Assembly: GCA_028707085.1 (NCBI GenBank)
Contig: JAQTUW010000001.1
Coordinates: forward strand, 1-57,029
Origin: Methylococcales bacterium
GTDB lineage: Bacteria > Pseudomonadota > Gammaproteobacteria > Methylococcales > Methylomonadaceae
Length of the DNA: 57,029 nucleotides
Direction: 5' to 3'
Position 1 is the stretch's first letter; each line of letters opens with the position of its first letter. The notes under the pieces are model-generated. The model searched no databases. It was not told where the DNA came from and was given only the letters and a program-made list of their open reading frames with translations. Of this stretch, positions 1-9,422 are shown one piece after another. A program made the position numbers and the translations under genes.

Positions 1-1
1 C

Positions 2-1123
2 GGAGCGGTATTGCTGGGCAAGTTGAACATGGATGAATTTGCCATGGGTTCTTCCAATGAAACCAGTTTTTACGGTGCGGTGCGCAACCCCTGGGATACC
101 GGTTGTGTGCCGGGCGGCTCTTCCGGCGGTTCGGCCGCGGCGGTGGCGGCCGGACTGGCGCCAGCCGCCACCGGCACAGATACCGGCGGCTCGATCCGCC
201 AGCCGGCGGCGCTATGCGGGATTACCGGCCTGAAACCGACCTATGGCCGGGTTTCGCGTTACGGGATGATCGCCTATGCCTCCAGTCTGGATCAGGGCGG
301 GCCCATGACCCGCAATGTTGCGGATGCCGCCATCATGCTGCAGGCCATGGCAGGTTTCGATACCAGGGATTCCACCAGCGTGGACAAAGCCGTAGACGAT
401 TACAGCGCCGGCCTGAACGACAGTCTGCAGGGTTTGAAGATCGGCGTGATCAAGGAGTTTTTTACCGCCGAGTTGCATGCCGGTATCGCTACGGCGCTGC
501 AGGCGGCGATAGACGAATACCGCAAGCTGGGCGCGGAAGTGGTCGAGATTTCCATCCCCATGCTGAATCTGGCGATACCGGCCTATTATGTGATTGCTTC
601 TGCGGAATGCTCTTCCAACCTCTCGCGTTTCGATGGCGTACGGTTCGGCTACCGCTGCCGGAATCCGGAGGATTTGACCGATCTTTACACCCGTTCCCGT
701 GGCGAGGCTTTCGGTGCGGAAGTGAAGCGGCGAATACTGATGGGTGCTTACGCGTTGTCTGCCGGCTATTATGACGCCTATTATCTGAAAGCCCAGCAGG
801 TGCGCCGCCTGATCAGCGATCATTTCAAAGAGGCGTTGGCGGAGGTGGATGTGCTGATGGGGCCGGTCACCCCGGATGTCGCCTTCGGCATCGGCGAGAA
901 AACCGAGGATCCGATTCAGATGTATTTGTCCGATATTTACACCATCGCCATCAATCTGGCGGGTTTGCCCGCTCTGTCGATTCCGGCGGGTTTTGTGGAC
1001 GGTAAACCGGTCGGGCTGCAGATCATAGGCAATTATTTCGACGAGCAGCGTCTGCTGAATATTGGCCATCAATATCAGCAAATCACAGATCATCACCTGC
1101 AAACCCCAAAAGGCTTTGAATAA
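2..1123 (+). CDS. gatA: Glutamyl-tRNA(Gln) amidotransferase subunit A, 5' end outside the window
   Basis: GatA is the amidase subunit of the GatCAB complex. It releases ammonia from glutamine so that mischarged Glu-tRNA(Gln) (or Asp-tRNA(Asn)) can be amidated in the cytoplasm. The visible part is the C-terminal three quarters of the protein, open from the first in-frame codon at position 2. The Gly/Ser-rich amidase signature is clear around 100-215: a [11 protein letters not shown] stretch followed by [12 protein letters not shown]. These carry the two serines of the Ser-Ser-Lys triad; the lysine lies upstream of the window. The C-terminus (PVGLQIIG followed by Phe/Asp/Glu residues) is typical of the family. 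gatB follows after 39 bases, giving the usual gat operon order. A gatC gene would be expected just upstream but is not visible. Identification is secure; only the start is missing. Confidence 0.97.
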   Translation, partial: GAVLLGKLNMDEFAMGSSNETSFYGAVRNPWDTGCVPGGSSGGSAAAVAAGLAPAATGTDTGGSIRQPAALCGITGLKPTYGRVSRYGMIAYASSLDQGGPMTRNVADAAIMLQAMAGFDTRDSTSVDKAVDDYSAGLNDSLQGLKIGVIKEFFTAELHAGIATALQAAIDEYRKLGAEVVEISIPMLNLAIPAYYVIASAECSSNLSRFDGVRFGYRCRNPEDLTDLYTRSRGEAFGAEVKRRILMGAYALSAGYYDAYYLKAQQVRRLISDHFKEALAEVDVLMGPVTPDVAFGIGEKTEDPIQMYLSDIYTIAINLAGLPALSIPAGFVDGKPVGLQIIGNYFDEQRLLNIGHQYQQITDHHLQTPKGFE

Positions 1124-1162
1124 GCAGCCGTTTTTGCCGAATAGCTTTAAAGGAACCACATC

Positions 1163-2617
1163 ATGAACTCAGAATGGGAAGCCGTCATCGGCCTGGAAAT
1201 ACATACCCAGCTTGCCACCAAATCGAAAATTTTTTCCGGCGCCGCCACGGCTTATGGTGCGGAACCCAATACCCAGGCCTGCGCGGTGGATCTGGGCCTG
1301 CCTGGGGTCTTGCCAGTTTTGAACGGCGATGCGGTACGCAAGGCGGTAACCTTCGGGCTGGCGATCGACGCCGAAATTGCGCCGCAATCGGTTTTTGCCC
1401 GCAAAAACTATTTTTATCCGGATTTGCCCAAGGGCTACCAGATCAGCCAGTTCGAACTGCCGATAGTCGGCAAAGGCCATCTGGATATCGATGTGGATGG
1501 GGTCGGGAAACGGGTAGGCATTACCCGCGCCCATCTGGAAGAGGATGCCGGCAAATCCCTGCACGAGGATTTTCACGGCCTGACCGGCATAGACCTGAAC
1601 CGCGCCGGGACGCCTTTGCTGGAAATCGTTTCCGAACCGGACATGCGCTCCGCCAGGGAAGCGGTGGTCTATATGCGCAAATTGCACGAACTGGTGCGAT
1701 ATCTGGGAATTTGCGACGGCAATATGCAGGAAGGTTCGTTCCGTTGCGACGCCAATGTCTCGGTCAGGCCCAAAGGTCGGCAGGAGTATGGCACCCGAGC
1801 CGAAATCAAGAACATCAATTCCTTCCGGTTTGTCGAGAAAGCCATCAATTTCGAAATCGAGCGTCAGATCGACATCCTGGAGGCGGGCGGCAAAATCGTC
1901 CAGGAAACTCGGCTGTATGACGCCGACAAGGATGAAACTCGCTCCATGCGCAGTAAGGAAGAAGCCAACGATTACCGCTACTTTCCCGATCCGGATCTGT
2001 TGCCGGTGCTGATCGAGGAATCTTTGAAAGCGGAAATCCGCGCTTCGCTGCCGGAGTTGCCGGCCGCCAAGAAACAGCGGTTTATCGGGCAATACGGGCT
2101 GGATGGCGAAAACGCCGACACGCTGACATCGTCGCGGGAACTGGCGGATTTTTACGAGGCGGTGGTCAGCGCTTCGGGCGTGGAAGCGAGATTGTGCACT
2201 AACTGGGTGACCGGCGATGTGCTGGGCGCATTGAACAAGGCCGGTCTGGAAATCGGCCAGTGTCCGGTCAGTAGTACGCGTCTGGCGGGTTTATTGCAGA
2301 GGATAGCCGACAACACCATCTCCGGCAAAATCGCCAAACAGGTGTTCGACAAAATGTGGAGCAGCGAGGCCAGCGCTGATGACATCATCCAGCGGGAAGG
2401 TTTGGTGCAGATCAGCGATAGCGGCGCAATCGAAGCCGTCATAGACGCCATCATCGCCGCCAATCCCGGTCAGGTCGAACAATATCGCAGCGGTAAGGAC
2501 AAGGTATTCGGCTTTTTTGTCGGCCAGGCGATGAAGGCGACGCAAGGCAAGGCCAACCCGGCCGAGGTCAATAAAATGCTGGTGGAGAAGCTCGGACAGC
2601 CATCTGGGGCTGAATGA
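1163..2617 (+). CDS. gatB: Aspartyl/glutamyl-tRNA amidotransferase subunit B
   Basis: GatB (484 aa) binds the misacylated tRNA, phosphorylates the Glu or Asp side chain and passes ammonia from GatA to it. The start ([14 protein letters not shown]) is the standard GatB/PET112 N-terminus. LPGVLPVLN and [19 protein letters not shown] follow within the first 110 residues, then the HLEEDAGKS segment and the [11 protein letters not shown] motif near residue 195. The C-terminal GatB/Yqey domain ends in a helical tail with [12 protein letters not shown], which is characteristic. Length matches the family (about 475-490). An AAGGA ribosome binding site lies about 10 bases before the ATG. It is cotranscribed with gatA by position. 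Several long reverse-strand open frames overlap it, but they have no recognisable content. Confidence 0.98.
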   Translation: MNSEWEAVIGLEIHTQLATKSKIFSGAATAYGAEPNTQACAVDLGLPGVLPVLNGDAVRKAVTFGLAIDAEIAPQSVFARKNYFYPDLPKGYQISQFELPIVGKGHLDIDVDGVGKRVGITRAHLEEDAGKSLHEDFHGLTGIDLNRAGTPLLEIVSEPDMRSAREAVVYMRKLHELVRYLGICDGNMQEGSFRCDANVSVRPKGRQEYGTRAEIKNINSFRFVEKAINFEIERQIDILEAGGKIVQETRLYDADKDETRSMRSKEEANDYRYFPDPDLLPVLIEESLKAEIRASLPELPAAKKQRFIGQYGLDGENADTLTSSRELADFYEAVVSASGVEARLCTNWVTGDVLGALNKAGLEIGQCPVSSTRLAGLLQRIADNTISGKIAKQVFDKMWSSEASADDIIQREGLVQISDSGAIEAVIDAIIAANPGQVEQYRSGKDKVFGFFVGQAMKATQGKANPAEVNKMLVEKLGQPSGAE

Positions 2618-2815
2618 AAAATTACTGTGATATTTACAAAAGTGTTAACGTATTTTTCATAAATATAGAGTATATTTCAAAAATTTAAAGTTTCTGGTTC
2701 AGATTCGGAAAATCTGCGGGAATTTTCGGCATTTTTGTCTGTCGGATGTTCGGTTTTTAGCTTATTTTCGGTTTTGACTGGACATGCCGTTTTGTTTGCA
2801 TGGAGATATTTCAGA

Positions 2816-3199
2816 ATGCCACATCAGTTGCCGTTTCCAATTCAGAATTTTGAAGCTTATTGCAGCGGTTTGCTGCGGGTGGGCATTGATCCCGGTTTTG
2901 TCATGTACACCAACGACCACGCCGGCAGCCACCATCCGGTAGCCCGATTATTGTCCAGGGAACTGCTAGATCATGCCCATGCCTACATAGCCTCGCCTTC
3001 CGATGAGGGGTTCAAGCGTCTGGTCGAGGGTGGGGTGCTGCTGGATACCGAATGGGATCGCATTACCAACCAATGGCAGATTATTTCTTTTGAAGGATGG
3101 GAGGCCCTGCATGCTGCGTTCAACCGGCTGCACGGCAAATCCCGGCAGGCGCTGACTGAACTGGGTGGCGTCGAACCGGATTTTAATGTGCTGGCCTAG
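2816..3199 (+). CDS. Hypothetical protein, 127 aa
   Basis: I do not recognise this family. A longer frame opens at 2735 with a TTG, but the ATG at 2816 is preceded by GGAGA nine bases upstream. The sequence from there (MPHQLPFPIQ) reads as a soluble protein, so I take 2816 as the start. The product has no signal peptide or membrane span. It has a central His-rich stretch (NDHAGSHHPVAR, near residue 36) and a C-terminal helical part. It sits alone between gatB and the type II secretion operon, 198 bases after gatB and 205 before gspF, in the same direction. The gap before it (2618-2815) is AT-rich and probably carries its promoter. A link to the secretion operon is possible only by position. 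The coding call is good; the function is unknown. Confidence 0.7.
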   Translation: MPHQLPFPIQNFEAYCSGLLRVGIDPGFVMYTNDHAGSHHPVARLLSRELLDHAHAYIASPSDEGFKRLVEGGVLLDTEWDRITNQWQIISFEGWEALHAAFNRLHGKSRQALTELGGVEPDFNVLA

Positions 3200-3404
3200 A
3201 AGCTTTTTTTGACGCATGGGCTGATCTGAGATGCCGGGCAGAATTTTGGCTGGTTTCCGGATGTTTTGTCCGAAGTGACTGCAGATACGCCTAGCTTCGG
3301 ATCGTAATGATAACGGATTGCTTTGAAATTGCATTGAAACAGGGCTCCCGGTCGTAGAAGACCAGTCAGGCAGCCATTTTCCTATCCCATTCCTGCACAC
3401 CTTC

Positions 3405-4622
3405 ATGCCATTATTTTCCTATAAAGCAGTCAATCACCTGGGCCTGGCGGAAGAAGGCGTGCGGGATGCGGCCAACGAACAGGCTTTACTGCTGGAACTG
3501 CAGGGCATGGGGCTAATTCCTATTCGTATTCAACAGGCCAGGGATAAAACCTTTCTGGGCGTCAGGCTGAAATCCGCCGGGCTGCGCTTGTCGCAGAAAG
3601 ATATAGGCATGTTCACAGCCGAACTGGCGACCCTGCTGGAATCGGGCCTGCCGCTGGATAGATCCCTGACCATCCTAATGCAGTTGACAGAGGAAAACAT
3701 CAAACTCAACAAGCTGGTTGGCGATATTCTGGAGAAGGTCAAGGCCGGCAAATCGCTGGCGGATTCGCTGGAAACCCAGATTGGGGTTTTTTCCCGTTTT
3801 TATCTGAATATGATCCGGGCCGGCGAAATGGGCGGCAATCTGGGTAGCGTGCTGCACCGGCTGGCGGAATATATGGAACGCAGCCAGGAACTGAAGGATA
3901 CGGTGAGTACGGCGTTGATTTATCCGGCCGTGCTGCTGGTGATGTCGATGGCTTCGCTGTTTGTGATGCTGACCTTCGTGGTGCCGCAGTTCGAGGAAAT
4001 GTTTAAAAGCGCCGGCAAGGCCTTGCCAGTGCCCACGCAGATCGTGGTGGGCCTGGCGGAGTTTTTGCAGAACTACTGGTGGGTATTGTTCCTGCTGGTA
4101 TTTTCCGCAAGCCTGTACATGAAGTCGCAACTGGCCAGTCCGGCCGGCAGAAAAGCCTGGGATGGGCGGTTTTTAAAAATGCCGTTGTTTGGGGAAATTA
4201 TCTTGAACAAGGAAGTGGCTAATTTCAGCCGTACCTTTGGCACCCTGCTGGGTAATGGGGTATCCATTCTCAACTCGCTGACCGTGGTCAGGGAAACAGT
4301 GGGCAATACCGTATTGTCGGAACTGCTGGACGAGGTGGAAGATCAGTTGAAGCAGGGCAAGACCCTGGCCGATTCCCTGTCGCAATATAAGCTTTTTCCC
4401 AAACTTGCGGTGCAAATGATTAAAATGGGCGAGGAGACCGGCCGCCTTGAGGAAATGCTGATGCGTGTCGCCCTGATTTATGATAAACAACTGCGTACCA
4501 CCATCCAGCGCATGCTGGCGCTGATGGAGCCGGTGCTGATTATCTCGCTGGGCCTGATGATAGGCGGGATTATAGTCTCCATTTTATTGGCCATTTTAAG
4601 TGTCAACGATCTCGCTGCTTAA
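3405..4622 (+). CDS. gspF: Type II secretion system inner membrane protein GspF
   Basis: GspF (405 aa) is the polytopic platform protein of the type II secretion system and contacts the GspE ATPase. The N-terminus MPLFSYKAV is the typical GspF opening. Two T2SSF domains are visible, about residues 70-190 and 270-395, each beginning with a FTAELATLLESGLPL-like or FSRTFGTLLGNGVSI-like helix. Three membrane segments follow the family plan, near 170-195, 220-240 and 375-400. The start ATG at 3405 lacks a clear Shine-Dalgarno sequence. It is the first gene of the gspF-G-H-I-J-K-L-M-N-D run. The usual upstream partner gspE is absent, so the ATPase must be encoded elsewhere. gspG starts 19 bases after its stop. 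Confidence 0.95.
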   Translation: MPLFSYKAVNHLGLAEEGVRDAANEQALLLELQGMGLIPIRIQQARDKTFLGVRLKSAGLRLSQKDIGMFTAELATLLESGLPLDRSLTILMQLTEENIKLNKLVGDILEKVKAGKSLADSLETQIGVFSRFYLNMIRAGEMGGNLGSVLHRLAEYMERSQELKDTVSTALIYPAVLLVMSMASLFVMLTFVVPQFEEMFKSAGKALPVPTQIVVGLAEFLQNYWWVLFLLVFSASLYMKSQLASPAGRKAWDGRFLKMPLFGEIILNKEVANFSRTFGTLLGNGVSILNSLTVVRETVGNTVLSELLDEVEDQLKQGKTLADSLSQYKLFPKLAVQMIKMGEETGRLEEMLMRVALIYDKQLRTTIQRMLALMEPVLIISLGLMIGGIIVSILLAILSVNDLAA

Positions 4623-4641
4623 TTTTTCTAGAGGAATTACC

Positions 4642-5067
4642 ATGAAACAAACCCTGCCCCGCATTGGCGGTTTTACATTGCTGGAACTTTTAGTCGTATT
4701 GGGAATCATCGCCATGCTGGCAGGCATTGTCGGCCCACAAGTCATGAAGCACATGGGGGCGTCGAAAACCAAGGCCGCCAAGGTGCAAATCGAGGATCTG
4801 TCCTCGGCGCTAGATATGTACAAACTGGACGAAGGCCGCTATCCCACCCAGCAACAGGGTTTGCTGGCGCTGATCGAAAGACCGTCCGACGCCCGACACT
4901 GGAATGGGCCATATTTGCGCAAGGAGAAAGTGCCGCAGGATCCCTGGCTGCTGGATTACCATTATGTCTATCCCGGTCAGCACGGCAAGTTCGATCTGTT
5001 TAGTTATGGCGCTGATGAAAAGGAAGGCGGGGAAGGTGAAGATCAGGATGTTACCAGCTGGGAATAA
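4642..5067 (+). CDS. gspG: Type II secretion major pseudopilin GspG
   Basis: GspG (141 aa) is the main subunit of the periplasmic pseudopilus. The prepilin signal is RIGG/FTLLELLVVLG: cleavage after Gly10, phenylalanine at mature position 1 and glutamate at position 5, followed by a long hydrophobic helix. The C-terminal half shows the GspG signature, with DEGRYPTQQQGLLAL, WNGPYL and DPWLLDYHY, ending in a FDLFSYGAD loop that usually helps form a calcium site. Length is normal. The frame opens earlier (4600), but the ATG at 4642 has a GAGGA site 6 bases upstream and places the signal peptide correctly. It is followed after 6 bases by gspH. Confidence 0.96.
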   Translation: MKQTLPRIGGFTLLELLVVLGIIAMLAGIVGPQVMKHMGASKTKAAKVQIEDLSSALDMYKLDEGRYPTQQQGLLALIERPSDARHWNGPYLRKEKVPQDPWLLDYHYVYPGQHGKFDLFSYGADEKEGGEGEDQDVTSWE

Positions 5068-5073
5068 CCGGCT

Positions 5074-5529
5074 GTGAGTTTGGCCAGGCCTGTTCAGGGT
5101 TTTACCCTGATAGAGATGATTATCGTACTGGTCATCAGCGTTCTGGGTTTTGCCGTGCTGGGCAGCAATATCAACTCCGGCAATCAGACTACCCAGTTGC
5201 AGGCGTCCGCCCGGGATATCGCCTCCGCCCTGCGTTATGCCCAGGGTGAGGCTTTAATTACCCGAATACCGGTAAGCGTCGCCGTGAATCTGGACGATAA
5301 CAGCTACCGGATCAGCAATCGCGACAAGATTTACCGTCTGCCGGGCGAACTGGATATCTCGCTAGTGGTGGCCGAAGAGGAGTTCGGCGGTGGCGAAGGC
5401 AGTATCCGTTTTTTTCCGGACGGTTCGTCTACCGGCGGTCGCGTCACGCTGGAATGGGGTAAACAGTTGCGGCGGGTGGATGTCAACTGGATAACCGGCG
5501 AGGTCAGTATTAGCGATGAAGCGGCATAA
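5074..5529 (+). CDS. gspH: Type II secretion minor pseudopilin GspH
   Basis: GspH (151 aa) is a minor pseudopilin. The GTG start at 5074 gives MSLARPVQG/FTLIEMIIVL, a canonical prepilin peptidase site with Glu at mature position 5. The rest is a small beta-rich periplasmic domain, with a conserved ASALRYAQGEAL helix at about residues 49-60 as in GspH/FimT proteins. It lies between gspG and gspI and overlaps gspI by 14 bases, so the two are probably translationally coupled. The family is variable, but position and motif make the call firm. Confidence 0.9.
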   Translation: MSLARPVQGFTLIEMIIVLVISVLGFAVLGSNINSGNQTTQLQASARDIASALRYAQGEALITRIPVSVAVNLDDNSYRISNRDKIYRLPGELDISLVVAEEEFGGGEGSIRFFPDGSSTGGRVTLEWGKQLRRVDVNWITGEVSISDEAA

Positions 5530-5932
5530 GGGTTTCTCGTTGCTGGAAGTGCTGATGGCCTTCGCGATCATGGCGGTGGCCATCACCATCATACTGCGAA
5601 TTTTCGGCAGCGGAGTCAATAATGCAATCGTCTCCGAAGAATACAGTATCGCCGTGCAGATTGCCGAATCGCTGATGGCGCGAACCGGTATCGAAACGCC
5701 GTTACAGATCGGTGAATTGAGCGGAATCGAGGGCGGCAAATATGTCTGGCTGGTCGATATATCCGAGCTTGCGTCAGGCGCGGCCAGCCAGAATTCTTTT
5801 CAGAGCCAGTTTCAAAGTTCGGCGCAGAATCAGCCCCCGCCGCCGCTGTTTCTGGTCAAGGTTCGGGTGTCGTGGGGAGATGACGAAAACGAGCGGCGCA
5901 GCATCGAGCTGAGCAGTTTGAAATCGCTTTAA
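5516..5932 (+). CDS. gspI: Type II secretion minor pseudopilin GspI
   Basis: GspI (138 aa) nucleates the pseudopilus tip together with GspJ and GspK. It begins MKRHKG/FSLLEVLMAFAIMAVA, with a prepilin cleavage site, Glu at mature position 5 and the FSLLEVLVA-type motif that is characteristic of GspI/PilV-like subunits. The C-terminal part contains VRVSWGDDENERRSIEL, matching the usual 'V.V.W' strand of GspI. There is a Gln/Ser-rich stretch around residues 88-103. Its start lies inside gspH. gspJ starts 15 bases after its stop, preceded by a GGAG site. Confidence 0.9.
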   Translation: MKRHKGFSLLEVLMAFAIMAVAITIILRIFGSGVNNAIVSEEYSIAVQIAESLMARTGIETPLQIGELSGIEGGKYVWLVDISELASGAASQNSFQSQFQSSAQNQPPPPLFLVKVRVSWGDDENERRSIELSSLKSL

Positions 5933-5947
5933 GGAGCATGGAGATAG

Positions 5948-6595
5948 ATGGGTCGCAGGCGTATTAAAGGATTTACCCTGATTGAAATGCTGATCGCCAT
6001 GACGCTGCTGGGCATTTTGGTGGTGTTGCTGTTCAGCGTGCTGAGAATTGCCGCCGAAAGCTGGAACGCCGGCGAGAGCAGGACTGTGGAAGTCAATAGA
6101 AAAGCCGTGGTCTATCAGTTCTTCAAGCGTCATCTGGCCACTATCCGCCCGGTGACGCTGGCCAAGTCAGATCCGAATAACGGCGAGGAACCGCAACAGG
6201 CGTTTCAGGGCTACCCGCAACGCATGGCTTTTGTTGCGTCCCTGCCGGCAAGCTCCGCCCGTAAGGGCTGGCAGATTTTCGAAATTGGCCCGGATCCCAA
6301 TTTGCCTTCCAGAATCATGGTGGGTTTATCGCCCTATCAGCCAACCGCGAATTATCAGGCTGATAAAGTGGTTTTGCTGGATCATGTCAAAACCTTCTCT
6401 TTCGCCTATTTTGGCTCGGCGGACAACGCTACTGCCGGAGACAGTCTCTGGCAGGAACAGTGGACAGGCATGACTCAATTGCCGCAATTGATCAAGGTGA
6501 GCATACAACTGGAGGATGGCGGCTTTTGGCCGGACATGCTGTTTCCGGTCAGGATCAACGGCAAGACGCCAGGCGGCGGTTCGCCGCCCCAATAA
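5948..6595 (+). CDS. gspJ: Type II secretion minor pseudopilin GspJ
   Basis: GspJ (215 aa) is the larger minor pseudopilin of the tip complex. MGRRRIKG/FTLIEMLIAMTLLGI gives the expected prepilin site and Glu5. The length (about 200-220 residues) and the position between gspI and gspK support the assignment. The mature domain is less conserved in this family, and I see no unusual feature in it. The ATG at 5948 is preceded by GGAGCATGGAGATAG, which supplies the ribosome binding site. Confidence 0.88.
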   Translation: MGRRRIKGFTLIEMLIAMTLLGILVVLLFSVLRIAAESWNAGESRTVEVNRKAVVYQFFKRHLATIRPVTLAKSDPNNGEEPQQAFQGYPQRMAFVASLPASSARKGWQIFEIGPDPNLPSRIMVGLSPYQPTANYQADKVVLLDHVKTFSFAYFGSADNATAGDSLWQEQWTGMTQLPQLIKVSIQLEDGGFWPDMLFPVRINGKTPGGGSPPQ

Positions 6596-6632
6596 CAACG
6601 GCAAATAAGCTGCGAACGCATTCGGAATCTAT

Positions 6633-7700
6633 ATGCATAAGGCTCAAAACGGATTTGCTCTGGTTATCGTCATCTGGATATTGACCCTGCTCAGCCTGAT
6701 GGCCGGCAGTTTTGCGCTGACCATGCGCCGGGCGAGCAGCGTGACCATGGCGCTAAAGAACAATGCCCAGGCGGTAGCCTTGACCGAAAGCAGTCTGACC
6801 ATGGCCGAATATATGTTGCAACAGCCCGATCCCAGTCAGAACTGGCTGGCGGACGGCTCTGTGTATCGCATTGTGCGCGATGACGGCAGCGAGATCAGAA
6901 TCAAAATAGAATCTGAATCCGGCAAGATCGATGTCAACGAGGCCGATCCCGGGCTGTTGTCTGCGGCCATCGGCGCCATCACATCCGATAAATGGCAGCA
7001 GCAGAAACTGCTGAACAGCATACTGGACTGGCGGGATGCCGATGACGAGGCCAGGCCGCATGGCGCGGAGAAAAAAGACTATCTGGAAGCCGGATTGCCG
7101 TATGGCCCCAGCAATCAGCCGTTTCAGTCACTGGATGAGTTACAACTGGTAACGGGAATCGACGCCGATATGTTTAACCGCCTGCAGCCGTGGTTTACCG
7201 TCTATTCCGGCCAAAAAACGGTCGACATGAATCAGGCGTCGCCGGATGTACAGGAAATCGTCAACAATGCCTTGCTGGACGGCGGCGGCCAGACCGCTGC
7301 CGGGCAGAGCGCCGCACCCGGAAATGCAAACCAGAAACCGGCCGCCCAAACCAATAACCAGACTGCAAACAATAGTCAGGCTGCGAATAATCAGAATTCG
7401 ACTTATACTATTATAATTGAGGTACGAACCGAAGATGGCGGTTCGGCATCGCTTGAAGCAGTCGCCCAATTGCCGGCATCGGGCGGCGGCCCCGGGCAGT
7501 CTTCTGGCGCAGGGCAGCCCGCCACGGCGCAACCCACCGGCAATGGACAGCCTTTGCCGTCAGGTCAGCCATCCGGCGCTGGGCAAGCCCCGGAACAGAT
7601 TCTGGACTGGAAGCAGAATCAACTTATAAAGTCATTATTTGCTATTGATATGGAAGCCAGGTTAATAACCGTCCGCGATGAATTTACAAACAACAATTGA
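6633..7700 (+). CDS. gspK: Type II secretion minor pseudopilin GspK
   Basis: GspK (355 aa) caps the pseudopilus. Its prepilin site is QNG/FALVIVIWILTLLSL. As usual for GspK, the glutamate at mature position 5 is replaced by a hydrophobic residue. The body contains ESGKIDVNEAD near residue 90-100 and a SAM-like/helix-hairpin region (LLNSILDWRDADDEARPHGAE followed by SLDELQLVTGI), both typical of GspK. The C-terminal third is a low-complexity linker rich in Ala, Gln, Asn, Gly and Pro (about residues 220-320), longer than in most relatives. gspL starts 23 bases before the stop in another frame. Confidence 0.92.
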   Translation: MHKAQNGFALVIVIWILTLLSLMAGSFALTMRRASSVTMALKNNAQAVALTESSLTMAEYMLQQPDPSQNWLADGSVYRIVRDDGSEIRIKIESESGKIDVNEADPGLLSAAIGAITSDKWQQQKLLNSILDWRDADDEARPHGAEKKDYLEAGLPYGPSNQPFQSLDELQLVTGIDADMFNRLQPWFTVYSGQKTVDMNQASPDVQEIVNNALLDGGGQTAAGQSAAPGNANQKPAAQTNNQTANNSQAANNQNSTYTIIIEVRTEDGGSASLEAVAQLPASGGGPGQSSGAGQPATAQPTGNGQPLPSGQPSGAGQAPEQILDWKQNQLIKSLFAIDMEARLITVRDEFTNNN

Positions 7701-8844
7701 TTTCGACCTCAAGGGCTTTTTCCGGTGGTGGGGCGGCGAGCTTGCATTTCTGATTCCCAAACGTATCAGACAATTACTGAGCGTTCACACCGCCAGCGTG
7801 GCTTTTACCGCTACGGAATCCGGTTTCGATGTTTGTTTCAGGCGTGAGGCCGGCCTCGATCAGCCGGTTTTCAGCCGCCATTTGAGCAGTGCCGACGCAG
7901 ATGCTTTTCAGCAACTGAAAAACCATTACCCCGACCTGGAAAATGCCGAACACATTTTGTGTTTGACCGATAGCCAGGCGATAGCCAGGCTGCTTTACCT
8001 GCCGGAAGCCACTCTGGAAAACCTGCAGCAGGTCGTAGGCTTCGAACTGGATCGTTATACTCCATTTACCGCCGAACAGGTTTATTTTAGTGTGACGGCT
8101 TTAGGGAAAACCGGCCAGGGACAGGTGCAGGTTTTGCTGGTTTTAAGCCCGAAAACCCTGCTGGACGAACAACTGGCGCAATTAAACGCCTGGGGCGTGC
8201 AACCCGCCCGTATCGAGTATCAGCGCCTGCAACACGAATTTCCGCAATGGTCGGGCCAGTACAATCTGCTGCCGGATCATTACCGGCCGGAAACCAACAA
8301 GCTGGCGCAGTTCGTCAACTGGTTTTTAAATTCCCTGATGTTCGCCCTGTTCATGGCTGTGCTGGTGTTTCCGGTTCTGGAGGAAAAACAGGCTGTGGAC
8401 GCCTTGAAAAGCCAGATCAAGGCAATGGAGAAGGATACCCGCATGGTGGACGAGCAACAGCGGGAAATCGACGCCCTGCAGGAGCAGACCCGGCGTCTGA
8501 TCGACATCAAGGCTCAAACGCCGGAACCGCTGACCGTGATAAACGAGCTGAGCCATATGCTAAAAGACGACACCTGGCTGACCAATCTGCAATATACTGA
8601 AAAACATATTCAGATTCAGGGACAATCGCCCACGGCTTCGGCGCTGATCAGCCTGCTGGAGGAATCGCCTTTATTCAGCAAAGTCAGTTTTGTTTCGCCG
8701 TTGACGCAGGACAAAACCACCGGCCTGGAGCGGTTTCAGATTTCAATGGATGTTAGTCCCAAACTGGCTGCCGATGAGCTGTCCGCAACGGGACAAACTG
8801 AAACCCAAGGCGCAGTCCCCACCATGTATATGAAAAAACCATGA
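7678..8844 (+). CDS. gspL: Type II secretion protein GspL (PilM/PilN-like fusion)
   Basis: GspL (388 aa) links the cytoplasmic ATPase to the inner membrane platform. The N-terminal two hundred residues resemble the actin-like cytoplasmic domain (FELDRYTPFTAEQVYF near residue 124 is the PilM/GspL-type motif). One membrane span follows near residues 213-233 (FLNSLMFALFMAVLVFPVL). Next come a coiled coil (about 240-280, rich in Gln, Glu and Arg) and a PilN-like periplasmic domain containing ELSHMLKDDTWLTNLQY. This organisation is the GspL variant seen with the GspMb type of GspM. The stop overlaps the gspM start as ATGA. Confidence 0.85.
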   Translation: MNLQTTIDFDLKGFFRWWGGELAFLIPKRIRQLLSVHTASVAFTATESGFDVCFRREAGLDQPVFSRHLSSADADAFQQLKNHYPDLENAEHILCLTDSQAIARLLYLPEATLENLQQVVGFELDRYTPFTAEQVYFSVTALGKTGQGQVQVLLVLSPKTLLDEQLAQLNAWGVQPARIEYQRLQHEFPQWSGQYNLLPDHYRPETNKLAQFVNWFLNSLMFALFMAVLVFPVLEEKQAVDALKSQIKAMEKDTRMVDEQQREIDALQEQTRRLIDIKAQTPEPLTVINELSHMLKDDTWLTNLQYTEKHIQIQGQSPTASALISLLEESPLFSKVSFVSPLTQDKTTGLERFQISMDVSPKLAADELSATGQTETQGAVPTMYMKKP

Positions 8845-9422
8845 AAAATGCGATTTACCAGCGCTGGCTGGCGGTCGGCTTACTGGTTTTGGTGCTGTTG
8901 GTCTTCCTGCTGGCGGTGCTGATCCCGCTGATCGGCAATGGTCTGGCCCTATATGATGAAAAGAGCGATTTATTGTTCCGCTTGCAGCGGCAACAGAAAA
9001 TTATTGCCCGTAAGGATCTGGTCGCCAAAAATCTGGAAGCTGTCAAAGCCCGGTTTCAGGAGCAAGGCTATTTCAGCAACCGGGATACTGAAGCCCTGGC
9101 TTCGGCCGATCTGCAAAACATCATCAAAACCACCGTCACCGACGCCGGTGGTCAGTTGACCAGCACCCAGGGCTTGCCGGGCAAGACCGACAACGACTTC
9201 ACCAAAGTATCGGTCAGGGTGCGCATGACCTGCACCATCGAAACCCTGCGCACGGTGCTGCATGCCCTGACTGCGGCCACCCCGGTGCTGATCATCGACC
9301 AGATCGACATCGCGCCGACCCGAACCGGCCGCCCCAATCATGCCAAGATCAAAAACGAACCCTCCGGACAACTGAACGTCAGTTTTCAGGTCGTCAGTTT
9401 TATCCGCGGGGCGAAGTCATGA
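8841..9422 (+). CDS. gspM: Type II secretion protein GspM, GspMb type
   Basis: This 193-residue protein has one N-terminal membrane helix (about residues 9-31, LAVGLLVLVLLVFLLAVLIPL), a coiled-coil segment (about 38-75) and a periplasmic ferredoxin-like region at the C-terminus. This matches the GspMb/PilO-like partner of GspL. Its place directly after gspL, with a 4-base ATGA overlap, and directly before the next gene, with another ATGA overlap, supports this. Sequence identity in the family is low, so the assignment rests on topology and context. It most likely pairs with GspL to couple the ATPase to pseudopilus assembly. Confidence 0.8.
   Translation: MKNAIYQRWLAVGLLVLVLLVFLLAVLIPLIGNGLALYDEKSDLLFRLQRQQKIIARKDLVAKNLEAVKARFQEQGYFSNRDTEALASADLQNIIKTTVTDAGGQLTSTQGLPGKTDNDFTKVSVRVRMTCTIETLRTVLHALTAATPVLIIDQIDIAPTRTGRPNHAKIKNEPSGQLNVSFQVVSFIRGAKS

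Noticed and set aside
1169-2092. A 307-codon reverse-strand frame over gatB
   Set aside because: It has no recognisable domain and mirrors the codon bias of gatB; shadow frame.
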